Origin: BOG-1112 sp964611335
GTDB lineage: Bacteria; Bdellovibrionota_B; Oligoflexia; Oligoflexales; Bog-1112
Direction: 5' to 3'
Assembly: GCA_964611335.1 (NCBI GenBank)
Contig: CAZSXR010000002.1
Coordinates: forward strand, 248,001-312,000
Length of the DNA stretch: 64,000 nt
In this document: positions 1 through 7,948 of the stretch, piece after piece
How positions within the stretch are numbered: the first letter of the stretch is position 1
How the letters are laid out: every line of letters begins with the position of its first letter
Notes under the pieces: model-generated
Databases searched by the model: none
Seen by the model: the letters and a program-made list of their open reading frames with translations, nothing else
Told to the model about the DNA's origin: nothing
Translations under genes and position numbers: made by a program

Positions 1-281
1 ACTTTACAAGCTTAAGAAAAGCAATTGAACTCGTGTGGAATTACCCTAGTGAAGCAGCACGAAGAGGCTTACATGGAGCTGTACTTCTGAAATTTATTAT
101 TTTAGAAAATGGAAGAGTTTCTAAGGTTCAAGTTATGGAGTCTTCTGGCCACAATATTCTCGATGATGCAATTGTCAATGCAATCCATGCCGCTTCTCCT
201 TTTGCACCTCTCCCTAAAGGCTTTAAGAAAGAGCATTTAGTGATACGTGGAGCTTTTCATTACGTTCTCGGCAATTATTAG
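1..281 (+). CDS. TonB-family protein, C-terminal part (gene cut by the window edge)
   Basis: The reading frame is open from base 3 to the stop at 279-281, so the gene begins upstream of the window. The roughly 92 visible residues match a TonB C-terminal domain: YPSEAARRGLHGAVLLKF is the usual 'YP..A...G..G.V...f.I...G.V....V..SSG...LD.A...a' pattern, followed by SSGHNILDDAIVNAI and a proline-containing segment (SPFAPLPKGF). In the family this domain sits in the periplasm and contacts the TonB box of outer membrane receptors. Many TonB-like proteins with this domain have other roles, and the N-terminal anchor that would separate them is missing here. The internal GTG at 33 lies inside the domain and is not a believable start. 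Confidence 0.8.
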   Translation, partial: FTSLRKAIELVWNYPSEAARRGLHGAVLLKFIILENGRVSKVQVMESSGHNILDDAIVNAIHAASPFAPLPKGFKKEHLVIRGAFHYVLGNY

Positions 282-365
282 TCTTCCAAAACTTGCTTAA
301 ACTCACTCTTTTATGATATGGGAATTTAGTATCACGTTGTCTTCCTGCATCAGAAAGAAACACAT

Positions 366-1529
366 ATGCATAAATTCTCAATTTTAAAATATCTTTCCCT
401 TTTGTTTTTGTTTAGCGCTTGCTCAACAACATTTCAACTGCAAGATCGTTTTGAAGACACTCAGAACATTCATAATCAAACATCTGATGAAGAGACATCT
501 CTTCACAAATTTTCAGAAAGAGAACCCTCTCTCAACAGTGCAGAGGACAGCATTGGAGCATTTCCTATTGTTAGAAATTCTGATGTTGAAAAATGGATAA
601 CGTATTTTCAGACAACAGCAAAACGATCCTTCACAGCATGGATGCAAAGAGGAGAACCTTTCAAAACAGTGATTGAAGAAGCTTTAGAAAACGAAGGTGT
701 ACCAGGAACATTATTCTATCTCTCACTCATTGAATCGGGGTTTGAACACCGCGCATTATCCCCTGCCAAAGCAAGCGGACCATGGCAATTCCTCAGAGAC
801 ACAGGTCGACAATACGGTCTGCACTCCAATGCTTGGATTGATGAAAGACGAGATCCTGTAAAATCTACACATGCGGCAGCCGCTTATTTACGAGATCTTA
901 GGAAAAAATTTGGAGATTGGTATCTAAGCGTCGCAGCTTATAACGGTGGGCCAAAGACGATCAGTGATGCAATTAAAAAAGGAGGAACAAACGATTTCTG
1001 GAAGTTGAAAAAAATGGGCTTACTTAAAAGAGAAACGGGAGATTTTGTTCCTAAAATGATTGCAGCCGCAATTGTCGGAAATAATCTTTCTCAATTTGGT
1101 TTTTCAGAAATTTCAAAAACTCATGAAAAATTTCCAGAAACAAAAGTGCTTGTAAAGAACTCGGTGAAAATTGCAGATCTTGCAAAAAAATTATCGATAC
1201 CTACATCCACACTTCGCAAATGGAATCCTGAACTTCTTAAAGACAGCATCCCTCCGCGACAATTTCGTAAACAGTCCACTTATGCGTTACGAGTTCAAAA
1301 ACAACATGTTCAGAAATTTGCTGAAATCGAATCTCAGTTGCAGGCTATTCCAGAGACAAAGAAAACAATCCGAACCCATCGTATAGCAAAAGGTGAAACT
1401 CTCGATAAAATTGCAAAGCGTTATCAAGTCACTGTAAAAGAACTTCTGGATAACAACCCTCAGGTGAAATCTAGAAAAATTGCTGTGGGTACTATAATCC
1501 GTATGCCAGCTTCCGACAAACACGGTTAA
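366..1529 (+). CDS. mltD: MltD-like membrane-bound lytic murein transglycosylase with LysM domain
   Basis: 387 residues. The N-terminus is a lipoprotein signal peptide with lipobox FSAC (Cys19), so the protein is probably anchored in the outer membrane. Residues about 105-205 form an SLT (family GH23) domain with the catalytic glutamate in SLIESGF (Glu123), then SGPWQFLRDTGRQYGL and VAAYNGGP, the conserved core of MltD. Residues about 255-320 look like a degenerate LysM, and 340-385 form a clear LysM (HRIAKGETLDKIAKRYQVTV). The enzyme cleaves the MurNAc-GlcNAc bond to leave 1,6-anhydroMurNAc during wall remodelling. It is shorter than E. coli MltD because there are fewer LysM repeats. Its last four bases overlap the convergent ZIP-type gene. 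The symbol is assigned from domain layout. Confidence 0.88.
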   Translation: MHKFSILKYLSLLFLFSACSTTFQLQDRFEDTQNIHNQTSDEETSLHKFSEREPSLNSAEDSIGAFPIVRNSDVEKWITYFQTTAKRSFTAWMQRGEPFKTVIEEALENEGVPGTLFYLSLIESGFEHRALSPAKASGPWQFLRDTGRQYGLHSNAWIDERRDPVKSTHAAAAYLRDLRKKFGDWYLSVAAYNGGPKTISDAIKKGGTNDFWKLKKMGLLKRETGDFVPKMIAAAIVGNNLSQFGFSEISKTHEKFPETKVLVKNSVKIADLAKKLSIPTSTLRKWNPELLKDSIPPRQFRKQSTYALRVQKQHVQKFAEIESQLQAIPETKKTIRTHRIAKGETLDKIAKRYQVTVKELLDNNPQVKSRKIAVGTIIRMPASDKHG

Positions 1530-2140
1530 TGATGATGATCATGACCATGGGCATCATGCAAATCGAAAGTGATGTGAAGAAAAGAACCCGCTACAAAAGC
1601 TTGAAACCAGGCAAGATAACTTGAATGCTCTTGCAGGGAAAAAAACTGTCCTCCTGCAAAATATCCAAAAAGAGTTGAGAGACCTAAAGTCAAAAGCAAA
1701 ATAGGTGGCACATATTTCTGTGAGCGAGGATAAAAAATAGAGCACATAAGAATACCTGCAGGCAGCGTGTGAAGAACCACTGCAAGGGGAAGAGAGTTTG
1801 AACTTGTGATAGGTGTAGCGAGAGCTGCTCCATCCATTAGACCATGAATAATCAAACCTATCAGTGAGAGAACTATGGACACAAGGTGAACTCTCTCAGC
1901 TCCTTTCTTCCATAATCTTTCTAAAGTTCCAGGGAGAAATAAACCCAGCATCGCAAAAACTACAGCAGACCAACCTACAATGTTGATGCTTTCAGGAAGC
2001 AAATGCAGAACAACAAGCGCTGTTACAGTGATATTCATCAACTTTTCAACAGCTGCCCATACTTTTTTTACACGAATTGCTGCCTTGTATAAGAAGGGAG
2101 AGATAAACAGAAGAGCTAGACTTGTAATAAGAGGTATCAT
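1526..2140 (-). CDS. ZIP-family metal transporter, His-rich tail
   Basis: 204 residues, almost entirely hydrophobic, with about 7-8 membrane segments. The two ZIP signature helices are visible. One contains IHGLMDGAALAT, like the usual H-N-x-x-D-G-x-A motif of TM4. The next contains VVLHTLPAGIL, like the H-E-x-P-x-x-G motif of TM5, with threonine in place of the glutamate. Further His/Glu residues occur in LHLLPES and SFLHITFD. The protein ends in HDAHGHDHHH, a likely metal-binding tail. ZIP proteins move Zn2+, Fe2+ or Mn2+ into the cytoplasm; substrate and direction cannot be told from sequence. It is convergent with the MltD gene and divergent from the aminotransferase, so it is probably transcribed alone. 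Confidence 0.75.
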   Translation of the reverse strand: MIPLITSLALLFISPFLYKAAIRVKKVWAAVEKLMNITVTALVVLHLLPESINIVGWSAVVFAMLGLFLPGTLERLWKKGAERVHLVSIVLSLIGLIIHGLMDGAALATPITSSNSLPLAVVLHTLPAGILMCSIFYPRSQKYVPPILLLTLGLSTLFGYFAGGQFFSLQEHSSYLAWFQAFVAGSFLHITFDLHDAHGHDHHH

Positions 2141-2175
2141 ATTTGGGAACTATAGTTTCAATGTGAAAGGTGTTT

Positions 2176-3327
2176 ATGGATTATAGCCATCTCTTAAAAA
2201 AACGACTCTTTTCTCCTGGACCAACCACGATCCCTTTACAATCACAATTTGCTGCAGTGAATAACAATCCGTATCATAGAAGTCCGGCTTTTAATAGCAT
2301 CTTCCTAAATTGCCTTGATATGCTTAAAAATTTCTTCGGCACTCATATGAGTCCGCTGATTTTAAGTTCTTCAGGAACAGGAGCCATGGAAGCCGCGCTT
2401 GTGAATCTCACAGATGCTGGAACTCCTATCTTAATGATCAATGGCGGCAAGTTTGGTGAACGTTGGACAAAAATGGCTCAAAGCTATTCGTGTGAAGCGA
2501 GCATCATTAGCGTCCCTTGGGGATCCGTGCTAAGCCCCGAAGATCTGCGTGCACACTTGAAAAAAAATTCTAAATACAAAGCAGTTTTTTTCCAAGGGGT
2601 CGAAACATCCACCGGTGTTTATTTTCCAGTTAAAGAATATGCGAAAATTATTCGCGAATACAGTGATGCTCTTATTGTTGTAGATGCCTTATCCTCCATT
2701 CTTGCGCACGAGTTGAAAATGGATGAATGGCACATAGACTGCGCAATTGCAGCAAGCCAAAAGGGTTTTGGTGTCGGTGCAGGTTTGAGTTTTCTAGCAT
2801 TATCTGAAAGGGCTCGTTCTCGTCTCAGTTCGCGTCCACGTTTCTATTTTGACCTTCAAAAAGAATTAAAGGGTCAGCAAAGCAAGGGGGAGAGTGCTTG
2901 GACACCTGCAACCCAATTGATTCTAAGTCTACAATCTTCTTTACAATCACTCTGTTCTTTAGGGCCTGAGTTCCTGTATGCATATCATCAACAGATGTCG
3001 GACTCTGTACGTGACGCATTTACGGCAATGGGTATTGAATTTTATGTGAACAAAGATTATGCACGCTCAGTGACAACTCTTTTGATACCCAAAGATGTCG
3101 ATGGCGAAAAATTAAAAGCTCTCATTCAAAAAAAGTACGGAATGACATTCGCTGGAGGTCAAGACCATTTAAAAGGTAAAATTTTGAGATTGGCCCATAT
3201 GGGATTCGTCGATCCTTTCGACCTGCTTTCAGCAGTTGCAGCCTTTGAACTCGCTATGAAAGATCTTGGGTTTCCAGCTCTGCTCGGAAAGGGAACAGGA
3301 GCTATGATGAAGTCTTTTCCTATGTAA
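2176..3327 (+). CDS. Class V PLP aminotransferase (serine/alanine-glyoxylate type)
   Basis: 383 residues from the ATG at 2176, which I prefer over an in-frame GTG at 2170 because GAAAGG (2165-2170) then sits at a good ribosome-binding distance. The fold is class V aminotransferase: LFSPGPTTIP at the start, SSSGTGAMEAAL for the cofactor phosphate site, QGVETSTGVYFP, an aspartate in IVVDALSS, and the PLP lysine in AASQKGF (Lys196). This layout is typical of serine-pyruvate/alanine-glyoxylate aminotransferases and of the small subunit of soluble hydrogenase group. Reaction and substrate are therefore a family-level inference. It precedes etfBA by 80 bases with a separate strong ribosome-binding site and may or may not be co-transcribed with them. 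Confidence 0.85.
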   Translation: MDYSHLLKKRLFSPGPTTIPLQSQFAAVNNNPYHRSPAFNSIFLNCLDMLKNFFGTHMSPLILSSSGTGAMEAALVNLTDAGTPILMINGGKFGERWTKMAQSYSCEASIISVPWGSVLSPEDLRAHLKKNSKYKAVFFQGVETSTGVYFPVKEYAKIIREYSDALIVVDALSSILAHELKMDEWHIDCAIAASQKGFGVGAGLSFLALSERARSRLSSRPRFYFDLQKELKGQQSKGESAWTPATQLILSLQSSLQSLCSLGPEFLYAYHQQMSDSVRDAFTAMGIEFYVNKDYARSVTTLLIPKDVDGEKLKALIQKKYGMTFAGGQDHLKGKILRLAHMGFVDPFDLLSAVAAFELAMKDLGFPALLGKGTGAMMKSFPM

Positions 3328-3407
3328 CGCGAGATATCAAAATCTATTTCTCTTCCTCCTCTCATGCTAATCTGCACACCTCAAGAAAAAAGTGCGAAGG
3401 AGGAGCT

Positions 3408-4196
3408 ATGAAAATCCTGGTATTACTTAAACAAACCCCTGATACCGAGACTCAAATCGTGTTGACTGTCCATAAGGGGATCGACCATTCGCAGACTAAA
3501 TTTATTGTCAATCCTTATGACGACTTTGCAATCGAAGAAGCTTTGCGCATCCAAGAAAAAAACAGCAATTGTGAAGTTGTTCTTGCATGCTTCGGTCCCG
3601 CAACTGCAAGAGAAAGACTCACAAAAGGGCTAGCAATGGGAGCAGATAGAGCTGTTCTCATCGACAATACAGGGTGGGAAGATGCAGACTCACTCGTTGT
3701 TGCAAACGTTCTTGCAAGTTTAGTGAAAGCAGAAGGGTGCGACCTCGTCTTGTGTGGAAAACAAGCTATAGACGATGACAATATGCACGTCGGCGTAATG
3801 CTCGCAGAACTTCTTCATTGGCCTCATGTCAATGTTGTCACTAAAGTTGATGTAAAAGGAAACGCACTCACCATTGAAAGAGAGATAGAAGGTGGACAAG
3901 TTGAAGTCTACGAATCTCGTTTCCCCATTGTTCTTGGTGCTCACAAATCTTTGAATACCCCTCGATATGCTTCTCTTCCAGGCATCATGAAAGCAAAGAA
4001 AAAACCCATGGATCTCAAAACACCAAAAGATTTTGGTCTCGATACTGCTACACTTAATGCCTTCCAACATGTGCGTTTGGAGTCCTATCAATACCCTCCT
4101 GAAAAACCAAAAGGAAAAATATTCCAGGGTGAACCTGTCGAAGTGATGGTTGACAAAGTCGTCAAACTTTTGCGTGAAGAAGTTAAAGTCATATAA
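3408..4196 (+). CDS. etfB: Electron transfer flavoprotein beta subunit
   Basis: 262 residues. It starts MKILVLLKQTPDTE, the normal EtfB opening (MKILVxxKxVPDT), and contains VNPYDDFAIEEALR, the AMP/flavin-side signature LVLCGKQAIDDD, and LPGIMKAKKKP near the C-terminus. EtfB pairs with EtfA to carry electrons from acyl-CoA dehydrogenases to ETF:quinone oxidoreductase. A strong ribosome-binding site (AAGGAGGAG) sits just before the ATG. etfA follows after 12 bases, so the two form an operon. A partner acyl-CoA dehydrogenase is encoded in the same window at 59540-60706. Confidence 0.95.
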   Translation: MKILVLLKQTPDTETQIVLTVHKGIDHSQTKFIVNPYDDFAIEEALRIQEKNSNCEVVLACFGPATARERLTKGLAMGADRAVLIDNTGWEDADSLVVANVLASLVKAEGCDLVLCGKQAIDDDNMHVGVMLAELLHWPHVNVVTKVDVKGNALTIEREIEGGQVEVYESRFPIVLGAHKSLNTPRYASLPGIMKAKKKPMDLKTPKDFGLDTATLNAFQHVRLESYQYPPEKPKGKIFQGEPVEVMVDKVVKLLREEVKVI

Positions 4197-4208
4197 AGGG
4201 GGTCTTGT

Positions 4209-5174
4209 ATGAAAGTTTTAGTATTTTGTGAACAACGTGATAAGAAATTAAAATCCTACTGCCTTGAAGCTCTCACTCTTGCAAATCAAGCTGCAGGAGG
4301 TCAAGCTTCTAACGTTGCAGCTTTAATAGTCGGAAACGACATAAAAGATCTTGCGACTAAAATTCAAGGTTGGGGTGCTGACAAAGTTTATACTGCGGAA
4401 GATTCTCGACTTCACACATACAATCCTTTTTACTACGCAAGCGCACTTGAAACTGCAATTAAGACTTTTCAACCTGATGCAGTAATAGGTATAGCTTCAC
4501 CCATGGGAAAAGATCTTTTTGCTCGCGTCGCAGCTCGAATCTCAGCTCCACTGCTTACCGACCTTGTCAAAGTTGAAGACAATCTGAGTGGTGGAACAAA
4601 ACCCATGTATTCAGGGAAAGTTCTAGCCAAATATTCTTTCTCAAATTCAGGATTACGATTTCTGAATCTTCGACCCAATGTTTTCACTGCTAAAGAAAGC
4701 TCAGGCAAAGCAGAAGTTGAAAGTCTGAATTTAAAACTTCCAGATGATGTCCCTTTGAAAACAATTGAAATTCGTAAAGGAAAGAGTGAGAAACCAGATC
4801 TTAGCGAAGCTGTGAGAATTGTCTCTGGTGGTCGTTCTTTGGGAAGTGCAGAAAAATTCTCCCTACTTTACGAGTGTGCAGATGTACTAGGAGCTACCGT
4901 TGGCGCATCGAGAGCAGCTGTAGATTCTGGTTATGCATCCCACGACATGCAAGTAGGACAGACAGGCAAAACTGTAAATCCAACTCTGTATATAGCTTGT
5001 GGCATAAGCGGAGCCATCCAACATTTAGCAGGAATGCGAACGTCCAAAGTCGTTGTTGCAATCAATACAGATCCTGATGCTCCGATATTCTCTATCGCTA
5101 CTTATGGAATTGTTGCAGATCTCTTTGAGGCTGTTCCTATTTTGACTAAGAAACTAAAGCAACTTTTAGATTAA
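4209..5174 (+). CDS. etfA: Electron transfer flavoprotein alpha subunit
   Basis: 321 residues, normal EtfA length. The N-terminal half is the EtfA/B-shared domain. The C-terminal FAD-binding domain is recognised by the run beginning GATVGASRAAVDSG (about residue 231), then VGQTGKTVNPTLYIACGISG, AIQHLAGM and VVAINTDPDAPIF, all diagnostic of EtfA. It forms the FAD-containing heterodimer with the EtfB encoded 12 bases upstream. The stop codon lies in TTAA at 5171-5174, which also supplies the stop of the convergent ABC transporter gene, so there is no intergenic space and no separate terminator. Confidence 0.96.
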   Translation: MKVLVFCEQRDKKLKSYCLEALTLANQAAGGQASNVAALIVGNDIKDLATKIQGWGADKVYTAEDSRLHTYNPFYYASALETAIKTFQPDAVIGIASPMGKDLFARVAARISAPLLTDLVKVEDNLSGGTKPMYSGKVLAKYSFSNSGLRFLNLRPNVFTAKESSGKAEVESLNLKLPDDVPLKTIEIRKGKSEKPDLSEAVRIVSGGRSLGSAEKFSLLYECADVLGATVGASRAAVDSGYASHDMQVGQTGKTVNPTLYIACGISGAIQHLAGMRTSKVVVAINTDPDAPIFSIATYGIVADLFEAVPILTKKLKQLLD

Positions 5175-6919
5175 ACAGGAAGAAGCCGCCCATCCTCCAA
5201 ATGCAAAATAGCGTCAGCATATTGCAAAGGAGCAAGTCTATGAGAAATCATAAGTATGGTCGAACCTTCCTGAGCTTTCGTTGTAAGTAGTTTGCAGATC
5301 AAAGCTTCATTCTCAGGATCGAGAGCAGAAGTTCCTTCATCGATAAGAATCAACGGATACTGGTGATAAAGTATCCTAGCAATGTGAATTCTCTGATTCT
5401 GTCCACCGGACAAGTCCATACCTCCACCACCAATCAATGAATCAAGTCCTTTTTCTTGTCGTTGGACGAGATCCCATAAATCAACAGCTTTAAGTATACG
5501 TTCGACTTTCTCGTAATCAGCTTCAATATCAGGATAGATCACATTGCTTAGAATACTCCCATAAAAGAACTGCACATTTTGAGGCAAATAACCTAATCCG
5601 CTTTTTTTCACATCCTCGGAAAAACAAATGCGTCCTGAACTCGGCATTAAATTTCCCAATATCAGATTAAAAATGGTTGATTTTCCTGCGCCTGAATGAC
5701 CTTTCAGACAGTAGATTTTCCCTTTCTCAAATTTATAAGAGAAATTGTGCAAAACACTTTTTGAATTTTCAGGATAAGTAGCTTCAACATTTTCTAAATG
5801 CAAAATTTCAGTTTGCGAAGAATAGGAAATAGCATGATTCTCTACTTTTTCATTCTCCAAATCTTTAAGAAAATTTCGTATACGTTCTAAAGCAGCAGCA
5901 CCTTCTCTATTGCTGTTTATGTAACGTCCAACTATGTTTCCTGACTGACCTATAAGAGCGAGACCAGTGAAGAACGAGATAGCAACAGAAGCTTGCAAAT
6001 TTCCTTTTTCAATATCTTGGAAAGCGACAAAGAGAACGAGAGCCATTGCTGAAATTCCGATAAATTCTAGGAATGGTCCTGTTCGTGATTTCACCCTCGC
6101 AGCTCGTAAAAACTTCTGCACAAGCTGTTCTGAGTGAACTTGCATTTTTTCACTTTCTAAATTTTCCGTACCATAATGTTTAATGGTTTCAATACCAAGC
6201 AGTCGCTGTTGCAACCACTCTGTTAAATCTGAGTAATCTTGAAGAGCAAGCTGCGCCCGTTTTTTTAACTTACGACCAAGCTTCTGTATGAGAGCTATTG
6301 CAGGAATCAATCCAAAAAAGAAAATAGCGCAAAGCTTGGGTGAGAGAAGAACTAAAGTTTGACCTATAAAAAGAATTTGTAAAAGTTCCCTTGGTAAACC
6401 ACCATAGAAATGCACGAAAAACTCACGAACAAGTTTAACATCGGTAGTGATAAGGGTTGAGAGAAGCGCTTCTCTTGCTTCATGTTCTTTATATCGTCTC
6501 AAACTTGGATGTATTTTTAAAAAGCAATCATTCAAATACAATCTCAAATCACGAGACATCTGCTCAGATGTTCTTTCCCAAAGAAAGTATTGAGAAGTTC
6601 CTAAAATCAATTTTAGAAAAGCAAGTCCCAATAAAAAAAGGGGAAGATTTGTAATCAGAGAATCCAAACCGAGTTCATCTGTTTTGAAAATATAGGTGAA
6701 AAATGATCCCAAACGGAAGCCGAACAGTTCTACAACAGGAACTTTTTTCGTGAAATCCAAGTCCATAAGTAAACGTAGAGAAGGCCCCATAAGGAGAGAA
6801 ATCATCGTCGCACAGAAACTTAGCACCAAGGAAAACAAAGTGGCCCAAAGAATAGACATCCTATAGGGCCTGATAAAATGATGGAGGAGCGTACGATTAG
6901 TTCGTAGAAAAGGAGACAT
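5171..6919 (-). CDS. ABC transporter, fused permease and ATPase (MsbA/exporter type)
   Basis: 582 residues. Residues 1-330 contain about six membrane helices (ABC exporter type 1 domain). Residues about 355-580 are the ATPase, with Walker A GHSGAGKS, Q-loop near LGYLPQNVQFFYG, signature LSGGQNQR, Walker B LILIDEGTSALD and H-loop ISHR. The layout is that of homodimeric exporters such as MsbA, but nothing identifies the cargo; lipid A, another lipid, a peptide or a drug are all possible. The gene begins three bases after the clpP stop on the same strand and is very likely co-transcribed with it, an association I do not recognise from other genomes. A protease next to an exporter could hint at peptide export, but that is speculation. 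Confidence 0.85.
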   Translation of the reverse strand: MSPFLRTNRTLLHHFIRPYRMSILWATLFSLVLSFCATMISLLMGPSLRLLMDLDFTKKVPVVELFGFRLGSFFTYIFKTDELGLDSLITNLPLFLLGLAFLKLILGTSQYFLWERTSEQMSRDLRLYLNDCFLKIHPSLRRYKEHEAREALLSTLITTDVKLVREFFVHFYGGLPRELLQILFIGQTLVLLSPKLCAIFFFGLIPAIALIQKLGRKLKKRAQLALQDYSDLTEWLQQRLLGIETIKHYGTENLESEKMQVHSEQLVQKFLRAARVKSRTGPFLEFIGISAMALVLFVAFQDIEKGNLQASVAISFFTGLALIGQSGNIVGRYINSNREGAAALERIRNFLKDLENEKVENHAISYSSQTEILHLENVEATYPENSKSVLHNFSYKFEKGKIYCLKGHSGAGKSTIFNLILGNLMPSSGRICFSEDVKKSGLGYLPQNVQFFYGSILSNVIYPDIEADYEKVERILKAVDLWDLVQRQEKGLDSLIGGGGMDLSGGQNQRIHIARILYHQYPLILIDEGTSALDPENEALICKLLTTKAQEGSTILMISHRLAPLQYADAILHLEDGRLLPV

Positions 6920-6922
6920 CGA

Positions 6923-7522
6923 CTAAGCGATCTCTTTCTTACTGGAGATTACACGTGAAACAAGTCCGTACTTACAGGCTTCACTTGCTGTCATCCAATA
7001 ATCACGTGACGTATCTTCTTCTACTTGCTTCAAGTCTTGTCCACATTCATAGGCAAGAAGTTCATTAATGCGAGAACGGGTATTCAAAATTTGATTTGCT
7101 GTGATTTCAAGATCCGATGCAGGACCAATCACCTGACCACTGATCAAAGGTTGATGGATGAGAAACATTGCGTGAGGCATTGCAAATCGATTTGTTTTTT
7201 TAGCAGCAATGTTGATGATGGTTGCAATGCTCGCACACAAGCCTGTATTGATGATAAGCACTTCCGACTTGATAAAACGAATGGTGTCAAAAATTGCAAA
7301 TCCACTGTTCACTTCTCCACCAGGAGAATTCACATAAATTTTTATTGGATTTTGGTTTATCTCATCCAAAATAATCAAATCTTTGACAACTCGTTCCGCT
7401 GTGTCCGAATTCACAGCCTCGGAGATAAGGATGCTTCGAGATTCGAGAAGGCGACTTTCTTTCAAGTGACCCGCAAATTCTTTACTTAAATCTAATGCTG
7501 ATTTTATAGATGTAGGAGCCAT
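6923..7522 (-). CDS. clpP: ATP-dependent Clp protease proteolytic subunit (divergent ClpP)
   Basis: 199 residues from the ATG at 7522, which has AAGGA five bases upstream. An in-frame TTG at 7594 would add 24 residues that do not resemble ClpP. The catalytic triad is visible: Ser98 in GLCASIA, His123 in LIHQP and Asp174 in TSRDYWM, with the substrate-binding YVNSPGGEVNSG. The segment after the serine (IATIINIAAKKTNRFAMPHAMF) is less conserved than in housekeeping ClpP, so this may be a secondary ClpP paralogue. No clpX, clpA or tig gene is adjacent. It is preceded by a structured leader of about 320 nt and followed at once by an ABC exporter gene on the same strand. Confidence 0.88.
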   Translation of the reverse strand: MAPTSIKSALDLSKEFAGHLKESRLLESRSILISEAVNSDTAERVVKDLIILDEINQNPIKIYVNSPGGEVNSGFAIFDTIRFIKSEVLIINTGLCASIATIINIAAKKTNRFAMPHAMFLIHQPLISGQVIGPASDLEITANQILNTRSRINELLAYECGQDLKQVEEDTSRDYWMTASEACKYGLVSRVISSKKEIA

Positions 7523-7847
7523 GATTTCCTTGTTCTTTCTAAACGCAGTGAACACATACGTATTGTGAATTGCCACTCCTTCCAAAGATGTCAAATTGAC
7601 ATCCTCCCTCCACTAAAAGTTTCGAAAAGCTACGCAATTCGTTACGTTTAGGGAGGAAATTCCCATAGCTCTTCAGCTACAGTGATTCATACCCGAATCA
7701 GAGGTTGTTAAGCTTTGAAGCCCTCAACCTTTTTAGCACACAAATTTCACCGAGTATGACTCTCCGCTTGTGCGACTGAGTGATGACTCACTCACTGTTC
7801 TGGTGCAATATTACAAACTCCAGAACTGAATTACTGAAAACTATATG
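7523..7847 (-). promoter_or_regulatory. Long hairpin-rich leader of clpP (or a separate small RNA)
   Basis: No gene fits in this interval, but the transcribed (minus) strand can form a series of short perfect hairpins: 7797-7826 (7 bp), 7777-7794 (7 bp, 4-nt loop), 7702-7730 (6 bp outer, 4 bp inner), 7683-7700 (6 bp), 7666-7679 (5 bp, 4-nt loop), 7651-7664 (4 bp) and 7587-7603 (8 bp palindrome). Together they span nearly the whole leader. I looked for hallmarks of tmRNA, RNase P, SRP RNA and the common riboswitches and did not recognise any. It may be a regulatory leader for clpP, or an independent RNA that ends before it. Confidence 0.5.
7587..7603. promoter_or_regulatory. Perfect 17-bp palindrome in clpP leader, candidate operator
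   Basis: GATGTCAAATTGACATC is two perfect 8-base arms around one central base, about 65 bases upstream of the clpP start. It could be a DNA operator for a dimeric regulator or the last hairpin of the leader RNA. It does not resemble the CIRCE element. Confidence 0.4.
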
Positions 7848-7853
7848 CCGAAA

Positions 7854-7882
7854 ATTATATTGTCAACGTATCTGTTAAGCAA
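7854..7882 (-). promoter_or_regulatory. clpP: Candidate sigma-70 promoter for clpP leader
   Basis: On the minus strand TTGCTT (7877-7882) and a perfect TATAAT (7854-7859) are separated by 17 bases. An overlapping second possibility is TTGACA at 7861-7866 with TATAGT at 7840-7845, but its spacer is only 15. Transcription would start near 7847 and run leftward through the structured leader into clpP and the ABC transporter gene. Confidence 0.55.
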
Positions 7883-7948
7883 TTCCTCTCCCTCTAAGTT
7901 TTGACTACGCCTAAAGGCTCGTAAACTTAAAAGGAGAAATTTCAGAAG

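Noticed and set aside
7702..7735. Terminator-like hairpin with a T-run on the plus strand
   Set aside because: No gene or promoter on the plus strand runs into it; the same stem is better explained as part of the clpP leader on the minus strand.
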